The translations under genes and the position numbers were made by a program. A stretch of DNA of 64,000 bases from positions 173,607,741 through 173,671,740 of the forward strand of contig CM041465.1 in the NCBI GenBank assembly GCA_023213395.1, given 5' to 3'. The stretch comes from Cycas panzhihuaensis (lineage: Eukaryota; Cycadophyta). Shown piece by piece: positions 55,507 through 64,000 of the stretch. The notes beneath the pieces are model-generated. The model worked only from the letters and a program-made list of their open reading frames with translations, was not told the DNA's origin and searched no databases. How positions within the stretch are numbered: position 1 is the stretch's first letter; each line of letters opens with the position of its first letter.

Positions 55507-56760
55507 ATGGCCTCAATCTATTCACTAGGTGAGTCAGACAAGTTGACATACTCAAATTACGCTCCATGGAAAATTAAAATGAAAGGACTTCTGATTGCAA
55601 AAAATGATTGGGAAATAGTCACTGAAAAGGAAGCAAAACTGACCACTGGAGGTGCAACAAAAATCAGTTGGGAAGAGAGAGATAGGGAAGCCTTAGCCAT
55701 AATCACCCTATCCATTACTGATTCAGTCTTGACCCATATTACCGGAGCCTCTACCTCTATTGAAGTATGGAATGCCCTAACTTCTATATTCAGCCAAAAG
55801 AATGAAGCCCACATTATTGAACAGCTTTATCGACTGCATTTACGAGAGGCAGAATAGGTTACTGATTTCATCACCAAACTAGCGAAAATTAGAGGTAGTC
55901 TAGCCTCTACAGGAGAACCTGTGTCAGATACTAAAATTATCTGCCCGGTACTCAATAAATTGCCAAAATCCTTTGATAATTTGGTGAATACTCTTACTCT
56001 AGAGGGACAAGCTCAAAATGTGTCCTTCGATACTTTGTGTGGCCACTACTTCAAGAGGAACAAAGAGCTCGCAGGTATAAAAAGGGAGTCGACGTTGAAG
56101 AAGCCTTTGTCTCAAGACTTAGAATTAGTGAAAGAGGAGGTCAAAGTGTAAGGGGAAGATCATTTGAAACAAGCAACAGAGGAAGATTTTTCAGAGGAAC
56201 AAGAAGAGGTAGATCACCTGATATTGAATATGCTACCAGTGTGGAAGAACAGGTCACATCGCAACAAAATGTAGAACAACAAAAAACTGCCCATGTTACT
56301 ACTGTGGAAGGTATGGACACCTTTCAAGTAACTGTTTCTACAAAAGATTTCATATCTCTAAGGGTAAACGGGTTGAAGGCAACTATAGCAAAGAACAGTC
56401 AAAAGATGAAGATGATGAAGAGACTGCCTTCGTTGTTGCCTTAGTATCATCTGTCCAACACAATGAGAATTGGTTTGTTGACTTTGGCGCATCAAATCAC
56501 ATGACAAGTAGAGAAGACTGGCTTAAACCTTGCAAATATACCTAACAAACAAGACAATGGAGTTGTGTGATAATCACCCTTTGGAAATCAAAGCCAAAGG
56601 AACCATAGAAATCCAGATCAAGAATGAAATTATAAAAATTGGAAATGTGTTGTTTGTGCCAACCATGAAGAAGAATCTTTTTTTGGTATCATAGTTAAGA
56701 AAGAAGAAACTTCGAGTGATATTTCATGAAAATGGAAAATGCTATATCCTTGATATGAAA
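55507..56760 (+). pseudogene. Copia G Gag and protease start
   Basis: Gag starts MASIYSLGESDKLTYSNYAP with WKIKMKGLLIAKNDWEIV, the usual copia gag opening, and runs to 55857 where a TAG interrupts; it continues in frame at 55860-56151 (LPKSFDNLVNTL). Two adjacent CCHC knuckles, CYQCGRTGHIATKC and CYYCGRYGHLSSNC (56231-56336), are in another frame. Protease has WFVDFGASNHMT at about 56472: the catalytic DSGA/DTGA is DFGA, which should abolish activity. The last residues before the break are VIFHENGKCYILDMK. Confidence 0.92.
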
Positions 56761-56762
56761 AA

Positions 56763-57137
56763 TGTTAGAAATAATGTACATTCCCATTTCATTTCATTTA
56801 AGTTTATTTTAGGTTCATTAGAATAATAGCTCACATGGAATATTCTATATGAGAATATTCTAGAGAGAGAGGATATACTTGGTCAAAGTTCTAGAAGTCC
56901 AAGATACTTAAAACATTTATGAGGTGGTTTGAGCACACCAAATTTCATGGGAGCGTTAGAGTTTGTTGAACCAGCTCGTATGTTTAGACTTAGTGTAGAG
57001 TTATAAATATGTATTTGTACCATTCATTCTTTTTAATGAGAATTGGAGAGTTTAGTCTTGTTGACGTATCATCACCTCTTGCTTCATTTTGCATGTGATT
57101 TATGTTGTAAGGCTAGCTTATATCCCTCATTCTGACA
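56763..57137 (+). repeat. 5' LTR of element H
   Basis: 375 bp from TGTTAGAAATAATG to CATTCTGACA, inserted in copia G. TATAAATATG promoter-like site near 57001. Its first 15 bases equal those of the LTR at 5698, but the rest does not align by eye. Confidence 0.82.
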
Positions 57138-57149
57138 TGGTATCAGAGC
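57138..57149 (+). promoter_or_regulatory. Primer-binding site, element H
   Basis: TGGTATCAGAGC, a perfect initiator tRNA-Met complement, abutting the LTR. Confidence 0.92.
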
Positions 57150-57437
57150 TAGGTTCTACCAATGTGTACTAGCATGCTCTAAAGACACAGAAGCCTCTAA
57201 TCTGTCTCATGTCTGAGCATCTAAAGCTGTCAAGAATTCCTTGTTTCTGCAAGAATTTCAGCACATTAATTACCATTTAGTTGGTATGCATAAGGCTGTC
57301 TACCCTCTGTCCACTCTCTGTTGAGAGTACATACTCTGCATACCCTTGTTTCTTCACCGTACAATGTCTACTATCTGCAGAGCTCTGAAGGTGCATCAGA
57401 TCTAGTCGTAATCAAGGCTACACGTTGGAGTCACCAG

Positions 57438-57602
57438 AGATGAATGTGAACACGGAACCGACAGAGAACGCCTGCTCGACGACGCATAGATGCCACCCAC
57501 ACGGACAAAGACAAACGTGAACACAAAGCCGACGGAGAACGCCTGCTCGAGGGCGCAATCACACCGCATTTTACGAGACGAACGTGAACACAGGGGGGGG
57601 GA
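57438..57602 (+). repeat. GC-rich tandem repeat in the leader of H
   Basis: Two units and a partial third share CGTGAACAC (or TGTGAACAC), AGCCGAC.GAGAACGCC and TGCTCGA.G.CGCA. The period is about 70 bp, and the last unit runs into a nine-base G run. CpG is unusually frequent for this window. Confidence 0.75.
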
Positions 57603-57639
57603 CGAAGCCGCCAATCAGAGATGGCAGACAGAGTGAATT

Positions 57640-59560
57640 TCAGGGTGAATCAGTGGGTGATTTTGATGGGAGAATGCGGATAATCATGAATAAGACAAAT
57701 TTGGCAACTGCAATTAATCCCATGCTTGCTCTAAAGTACCTTGTTCAAGGATTAGTCCCTTAATTAAAGGAAAAAGTAACTCTGCATCCTACGAATATTT
57801 ATAAGAAAGCACGAGATCTGGCATTGGAAGTTTGAAAACCAGATGAAGATAGCATATATGCAACCAACAGTGCAGATGGGGTTAAATTTTACAATGGGAG
57901 CTAGCTTTCAACCAATGGAAGTGCAAGTGCAATAGCCAACAGCAAATTGTCAACAAGGAGTAAATTTTTAGATGGGAATTAATACCCAACAAGGAGTACA
58001 ACCTCAACATTTGAGGTTCAATGTGCAACATACACCACAAATGGGATCCAACCCAGAATTGGAGGCTTCAAAAAGAGAAGTACAAGCCTTGAAACAACTA
58101 CCACCTATTTCAATGTCGGCAACACTGTAGCACAATCAGGTAATTGAACATCTAAGATCTGAATTAGCATGTCTATGTATGGAAAAAACTAGAGAAAGTA
58201 TATATGGTGTCCTCCATCGTGTAATCGACAAGGTCACCTACGAAATGAACACCAAGAAGCACTGGTGATAAAATAGTGTGAAATATATCAGAGAAACAAT
58301 CATAATACCTGTGAATGTTACTACCAACCATCAACCAAAGGGCAAGGGTGTGGACCAGAGGTGAGGGATTCTTTTTACCAAAGCATGGATTGTTATTCTT
58401 TAAAGCAAACGGGGAAGACCAAAGCCATCAGATGTCATTTGTGTTCAAGATGGGGACATTCTCAGTCAGATTGTCCTTTGGAGAAAAAAGGTGGAGAATG
58501 CATTTACGAAGAGTGTGAACCATCTAACCACGAATGGATTGGTTGCCCCAAGAATCCCAACACCCAAGTTCAAACTTTGAATTTGGTGACAAAAATTCCT
58601 GATCAGGAGGTGCCATCCTATCTACAAACACGAAGTGGGAAAATTACAACTCTAGTTGTAGGAAATTTTCCAGATCCAATCGTTGAAAAGGAAAGACTTT
58701 AAGAGGCAATGCGAGCCTTACAAGATGCAATGAACATGGTACAACAAAAAGAAGCCCAACAAGGCAATTGATTTAAAGGGCATACATATAGGAGGAGGAC
58801 AACTTTTCAAGAACCTCAACAACAAGGTGAAGCAACAAGAGAGCAATTCAATCCTTAGCAATGGTTACAACCATTAAGGGACTTATTAATAGAATTAGGA
58901 GTCACCATCTCAATTGTTGCATTCTTCAAATGGTGGGAAGTTGGTTATTTCTAAGAGATTATTTTGGACCAAATTAAGAAGCCTATGCTAAGATCTTTGA
59001 AGACTGATACAGTCGATCCTCAAGTCCCAATGGTTATTCTTCGCACGACTCTCTGTAAAACCATTGTAAACGGAGACTTAAGAGTGAACATCTTGCTAGA
59101 AACCTTACGGATCTCACTTGGAAGGCTGGAAGTGGTTGTGCCCCAGATTATTCCATTGGGTTCGCAAATCAATTGCAAGTAAAGCCAATGGGTACTTTGA
59201 TGAATGTACCTATCACAGTTGCAGGAATTGCTATTTCGTTAGATTCATCGTAGTCTGAATGCAAAATCATAAGAGGGCATATCCAACATTACTTGGGAGA
59301 CCATGTTTACCAGCCACCAATGCAATTCAAGACTAGGGCAAATTCACATTTACACACTCATCAGCAAGAAAGGAGGTTACTCTGCCCTTGTGCTCAAATG
59401 GACTACAAATTGAAAGAATTAAAGATGAAGACAAAGCTTCTTCAAAAACTGTTGAAATTGGACCCATTGTAAGTACATATTCAAAGACTGCTTATCAAAC
59501 ACGAATGGCATCTCCATCAATTCCAAGCGATTCGTCTTCTACGTATATATTGAACTGGCT
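57640..59560 (+). pseudogene. Element I Gag and protease pieces
   Basis: 57680-57840 gives the capsid end (INPMLALKYLVQGLVP, IYKKARDLALEV) with a stop. A CCHC knuckle CHLCSRWGHSQSDC lies at 58435-58476 and a second cysteine cluster follows. Protease traces: ILLETLRISLGRLEVVVP, then in another frame LQVKPMGTLMNVPITVAGIA (about 59170-59230) and LGRPCLPATNAI (about 59295), which align with KLANELLVRPMGKL and LLGRPWLYKTQC of element E. Frames change repeatedly. Confidence 0.82.
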
Positions 59561-59603
59561 ATAAAATGCTTGGGTAGAAACCAAGCCAACAAGTTGTTAT
59601 TGC

Positions 59604-60060
59604 TTGGAGATATGCCCAAATTCATCATCGGATGAGGAGGAAGCAGACTTTGCATTGAAGATAGAGCAACAAATAGAAAAGTCAAAAGTCAACTTGGCAA
59701 AATTGTTCGACACAACAAGCTTGAATAAAGGAGAGGCAAAGTCAGCAAAATTGAATGAAGTTCAACTGCAAGTAACCCAGGGTAATTCTAAACTATTCAC
59801 TAAGGTTTTGAAAGACTACCTCAATTTTGGGGGAAGAAATGTTGCAAGCAACCATTTAGAATAGTGTGTAAACATTTTAAAGAAAAATCAATGGCAAGAA
59901 GAGCTTTGGATGTATCTCTTTCCTTTATCTTTATCTGGACAAGCCTTTGCCTGGTATCTTGCACGTAATACATAATTACAAAATTGGGATGTAATGAAAA
60001 ACGCATTTTAGATTAGGTTCCAAGATCATAATGATGAATTGCCTAAATTCTATAATAGAG
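59604..60060 (+). pseudogene. Second Gag-capsid piece within element I
   Basis: After an acidic, Lys-rich stretch (SSSDEEEADFALKIEQQIEK) the reading contains LPLSLSGQAFAWYLARNT, QNWDVMKNAF and IRFQDHNDE, the hallmark capsid pattern L.G.A..W....W......F..RF. This part of Gag belongs before the capsid end and zinc knuckle, which here lie 1.5-2 kb upstream, so the order is wrong. Confidence 0.7.
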
Positions 60061-60568
60061 AAAATTCAGATAATCACATTTAGAATTGCATAAAAGTATG
60101 GGAGGTAAAAAACATACCACAATGGAAATGGACCCATCACTGAGCCATTACCTTTACAAACATTAGTCACACCTCATATCAACACTGTAAGAAATCACAG
60201 AAGTTAGAATGGAATGTGCTAACAAAAGAATTTTCTAATATTTTTTCTTACTTTGGTCCAAACACCAAGCCACAATCGGATCCTTTTGCCTTTAAGGACA
60301 AAACAATAGCCCCCATATTGAATGCTTCCAGATGGAAGTTGTTGATGCAAATGGACAAAAAGGGGAACTAGAGCCTTTATCGAACAAGGATAATCAAGAA
60401 GAATTACATAAATTTCCTCCATCCTATTCTGTTACATAATATGGAGAGAGGCAAATAAATCAATCACCAACATACGAATTGCAGGCAAATGGAAAAATAA
60501 TACAAGGAAATGAGTTGAAGCTACAGAAAGTCAACATTGGTACAACATAGTAGCCCAAATATGTCACC

Positions 60569-61970
60569 ATGGGTGACTATTGGGATGATGAAATAGTACA
60601 CCAAGCAACAACACCCTTTGTGGAATTCAAGGATGTGTTTGTGTGGTCCTATAAGGACATTAAAGGAATTCCTCTGGAGTTAGGAGAACACAGGATTGAG
60701 CTGATAGAAGAAGCGAAAACAATTAGACAACATCCATATAGGATGAACCCAAAGTACAAAGAGAAATTTGAGGCCAAGTTGGACAAGTTGCTTAAGGCAA
60801 GATACATCTTCAAGGTTGAAAATAGTGGGTCGGTAAGCCTGGTCATGGTTGTCCCTAAAAAGAATAAGAAATTGTGTTTTTGCATGGATTACAAGGCATT
60901 GAATAAAGCCACAAATTTAGACCAATTCTCAATCCGTTTCAAAGAAGATGTTCTCAAAAAAGTGGCAGGGCATGAGGTATTTGCATTCACTAATGGATTT
61001 AGTGAATATAATCAAGTTCGTATTGCCTCAAATGATCAACTGAAGACCACTTTTATTATAGAGTGGGGCACATATACTTACAGAGTCATGCCCTTTGACT
61101 TGACAAATGCGTCAACCACTTTCCAACAAGTAATTTTGAATATGTTTTGACAAACAATAGGAAAAACATTTGAGGTTTTTCTAGATGATTGGATGTTATA
61201 CACTTCGTTAAAAATCATCTACGTAACTTGAGACTAATGTTTGAAATTTGTAGGAAAAGTAACCCATGTCTAAATCCAAGAAAGTGTACCTTCATGGTAC
61301 CCATTCGTGAACCGTTGGGTCACATTGTGATGAAAGATGAACTGCTCACAGATCCGATGAAAATTGTAGTGATTCTCAATTTCCCAATACCAAACTCTGC
61401 CAAGAACCTGAAAGGTTTCTTATGCATGGCTGGTTATTATCGCAAGTTCATTAGGGAGTATACTCAGATTGCGAATCATTTAGAGTCTCTACTTGAAATA
61501 TCAGTAACGTGGGAATGGACTTTGAAGCAACAATTGGCTATTAATTTGTTAAAAAAAAGGTGGCACAAGTGCCAGTACTTCAATTTCTTAATTAGGAAAA
61601 ACCCTTCCACGTTCATGTAGATGCATCCATATATGCAATTGGCTGTGCATTGACATAGCCAGGAGATAATAACATTGATTCCCCTATCTATTTTGCTAGC
61701 AGGAAACTCACTCAAGCTAAGCAGAATTACTCTATCACATAAAGAGAAGGATTAGGAATGATTTATGCTATTTAGAAGCTCTGACATTATTTGTTGGCAA
61801 ATCCATTTGTATTTTTTGTGGATCACCAAGCTCTACAATATTTAATCAACAAGCCATTCTTACAAGGACAAATCAACCATGGGTTGATGTTGTTTCAAGA
61901 ATTCATGTTTAAGATAATAGTGAAAAAATGAGAAAAGTATACCTTTCCTGTGCAAAGACGAAATAGCAAT
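60569..61970 (+). pseudogene. Element I reverse transcriptase and RNase H
   Basis: RT from MGDYWDDEIVHQ, through WSYKDIKGIPLELGEHRIEL, FCMDYKALNKAT, FTNGFSEYNQVRIA and YRVMPFDLTNASTTFQ. A TGA at 61148 is followed by FEVFLDDWMLY (about 61170-61200), the catalytic site of this lineage. The next frame holds NPCLNPRKCTFMVP and FLCMAGYYRKFIREYTQIA. RNase H is badly decayed (FVDHQALQYLINK near 61815). It aligns with 1-1566 throughout. Confidence 0.9.
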
Positions 61971-62142
61971 AGGAATATAGTCGATGATTTTCCAGACTAA
62001 GTTATTTGCAATTGAAGCAATGTCAGTCTGGTATGAAGGAATAGTTGAGTATTTAACAATGGGACAGATACCTATTGGATTCAATCGAGTGGACCGAAGA
62101 AGTTTTGTAAGAAAAGCCTTTCCATTGTAATTAATTCATGGC

Positions 62143-63265
62143 ATGTTGTATAAATTAGGACCTAACAAAATGCTGCATCAATGTGCCCTAAAGCATGAAG
62201 TGGAAGGTATGTTGAGGGAAGTGCATGAAGGGGTTGCATCTAGACATCATGGGGCTAAGGGCACCGCATGGAAAATTTTGTCAATTGACCTGTGGTGGCC
62301 CACACTATTTGAAGATGTGGAAAAATGGGTAAAGTCCTATGATGCTTGCCAAAGCGAAGGAAAGCCCTCAAAACAACATTTCATGCCTTTACAGCCAATA
62401 ATTGTGCGAGCTTGATTTGAAAAATAGGGATCGGACTTTATCAGTCCAATTAACCCACCAACCCAACAAACAAATGCCAAGTAGATCTTTGTGGCCACAG
62501 ATTTTGTGACAAAATGGATAGAGGCCAAGCCAATGAGGCAATGTAATGTGAGATGTACGACCAGGTTCTTCTATGAGGTGATAATTGTTCATTTCAATTG
62601 ACCATTGGAGATAGTGTCAAATCAAGGGAGTAGCTTTTTAAACTAGGCTATTAAATACATGACCTTTGAATTTTTAATTCAACATAGAAAATCTTTTCCA
62701 TATTATCCAAGGGGTGAATGGTCAAGTAGAGAGCACAAATAAGATTTTAAAGATTGTTTTAACAAAAATTTATAATGTAGAATAGATGGACTGGGCAGAG
62801 AGACTACACTCAATGTTGTGGGAAGATTGAACCATGAGGAAAATACCTCATAAGCAGACACCCTTCAAGTTAGTCTATGAACTGGAAGTAGTTGTCCCCC
62901 TCGAGTTTCAAGTGGAAAGCATTCAAGTAGCAAATCAACCATGAATGGGGGAAGAGGAATCGTATGATCAACATCTCCTCGATTTGATAAAGTTGGACAA
63001 AGAACACACTAGAGAGATGAAAGCATAAAAGGCCAGAAGGAAAGCATGGCATGATAGGTATTTGAAACGGCCTTAGTATCAAGCAGGTGATCTGGTTCTT
63101 TTATATGATAGTAAGTTTTGGATAAAACCAAGGAATATGAAATTGAGATAGATGGGTCCATAGAGAGTTAATCATATTTGGCCAAAAGGAGTTGTTTAGT
63201 TAAAATAGTTGGATGGTAAGTTGTTGACCAAATTGGTCAATGGTAGTTGGTTAAAGTTGCATAAT
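62143..63265 (+). pseudogene. Element I integrase
   Basis: Zinc site HEGVASRHHG, WWPTLFEDVEKWVKSYDACQ; core GSDFISPINPPT, FVATDFVTKWIEA and PLEIVSNQGSSFLN (SDQG changed to SNQG). Downstream frames show KAWHDRYLKRP and WIKPRNMKLR, the C-terminal segment, ending LVNGSWLKLHNHF near 63265. Stops at 62416, 62484, 62599 and others. Confidence 0.88.
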
Positions 63266-63613
63266 CATTTTAAAAAGCAAAAAAAAAAATATTAGTGTAA
63301 ACCAAAGGGAACGTAATTTGATTGCAATCAAGGTCTTACTAAGCAATCAAGATTAGGATTGCAGTTGAATGACAAACAAGGGAATAATGGACAAGACAAG
63401 ACGTGGCACATGATTGAAAGACAAAAGATGGAACAATTGACGGTAGTTGTCGTTTCCAAGTAATAATGGCAAGGCATGCATACCTCCATCACTATCGCGC
63501 AAGCGAAATAATAATGAGGCACGATCCTTCATAAATTGATCAACCGTTTTTTATAAAGATACACAGATAGTGAAATATGACAATTATTTTCAAGGAATTC
63601 AATGTAGCTAAGG

Positions 63614-63901
63614 ATGGCGACCATGGATATTCCACAACCAAACATTTCCTTTAGAATATTAGATGATAGTTGCAGAAGATGGAATGGTAGGTTATGTAGG
63701 AAGAAGATCCATGCAAAGAATGGGTATGAGCAGTATATTGTTACTACAATTTTTCCTCTTATCCTAAAATTTTTACTGTCGATAACTACAATGATTGCCC
63801 TACAACCGTTCATCTTGAAATGTTCCACAAAAGCAATTGCTCAAGTGACAGGGTTACCCATAGATGGTGTTGATCTGCCAAAGGATAAGCAAATATCTTA
63901 G
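63614..63901 (+). pseudogene. Element I extra ORF after integrase
   Basis: 95 codons starting MATMDIPQPNISFRILDDSC with GYEQYIVTTIFPLILKFLLS and a hydrophobic middle, then AIAQVTGLPIDGVDLPKDK. The last word matches IIHLIMGLPNEGE of the extra ORF in gypsy-1 (3571-3861), at the same place in the element. The frame breaks at 63901 and may continue past 64000. Function unknown. Confidence 0.55.
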
Positions 63902-64000
63902 AGACAAGCAGCACAAGAACTGGGTGTAGATGTAGCCTAGGTATCTAGTTTGGGCATTAAAAGTTCTAATATAAATTCAAAGCAAACAAGATGGATTGCA

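Larger units (their letters stand above)
54568..56762 (+). mobile_element. Ty1/copia element G, truncated by element H
   Basis: 5' LTR 54568-54803 (TGTGGGAATATTAATG..TTTCTATCA), primer-binding site at 54804-54815, A-rich leader, gag and protease. The sequence breaks off in the protease-integrase linker at 56762 where another LTR starts. The remainder of pol and its 3' LTR were not found. It lies in a second large RSH1 intron. Confidence 0.88.
57640..64000 (+). mobile_element. Ty3/gypsy element I, internal region, runs off the window
   Basis: Gag pieces, zinc knuckle, protease, a second gag-capsid piece, RT, RNase H, integrase and an extra ORF are on the plus strand. RT and integrase are closely similar to gypsy-1 and the protease to E, so all three share a lineage. 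No 5' LTR of this lineage precedes it; instead the LTR and leader of H lie upstream. The 3' LTR would be beyond 64000. Confidence 0.87.

Noticed and set aside
57438-57602. CRISPR-like array
   Set aside because: Only two and a half degenerate units in a plant retroelement leader; no spacers or cas genes.

Overview
This window is plant nuclear DNA from a species with a large, repeat-filled genome; a conifer or other gymnosperm fits best. The evidence is AT-rich, CpG-poor sequence, decayed Ty3/gypsy and Ty1/copia retrotransposons nested several deep, and one ordinary plant gene whose tiny exons are separated by either very short or enormous introns. The species itself cannot be named from the sequence.

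The host gene lies on the minus strand. Eight exons (9879-54267, 733 coding bases, 244 codons) encode a contiguous internal part of RSH1, the plastid RelA/SpoT homologue: the C-terminal half of the synthetase-like domain, the helical linker and the TGS domain. Five introns are 87-168 bp, but the one between the exon ending ..FRVEVQ and the exon starting IRTEEMD.. is 42,924 bp (10734-53657). All inspected junctions are GT-AG and all joins inside the window are phase 0. The 5' exons (hydrolase domain and start of the synthetase domain) lie beyond base 64000, so the next upstream intron is at least 9.7 kb. The 3' exons (ACT-like end) were not recognised.

Layout, left to right. 1-5587: end of a plus-strand Ty3/gypsy element (RT, RNase H, integrase, a 61-67 bp tandem repeat, an extra ORF, 3' LTR). 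5698-6000: an unrelated LTR. 6090-9178: decayed minus-strand retroelement (J). 9879-10733: RSH1 exons. 10734-53657: the giant intron. It holds a duplicated ~0.8 kb unit whose two copies are each split by a different LTR retrotransposon (chromovirus A at 13263-19031; element B at 20025-25416, itself carrying a LINE). It also holds gypsy and copia fragments (27060-29812), a tandem LTR-LTR pair (29813-30791) and a three-level nest: gypsy E (39198-44721) inside copia D (33507-46754) inside element C (32606-49735). 53658-54267: more RSH1 exons. 54568-64000: copia G cut by a third LTR element (H), then a second gypsy element (I) of the same lineage as the one at 1-5587.

No retroelement ORF is intact, so mobility now looks absent. 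Target-site duplications and matching element ends allow the insertion order to be read directly. The points most worth following are the 43 kb intron inside a chloroplast stringent-response gene, a conserved hairpin at a fixed distance from the TATA box in one LTR group, an in-frame protease/integrase-tail fusion in a deletion-derivative gypsy element, an extra ORF after integrase in two gypsy elements, and an age conflict between nested LTR pairs.
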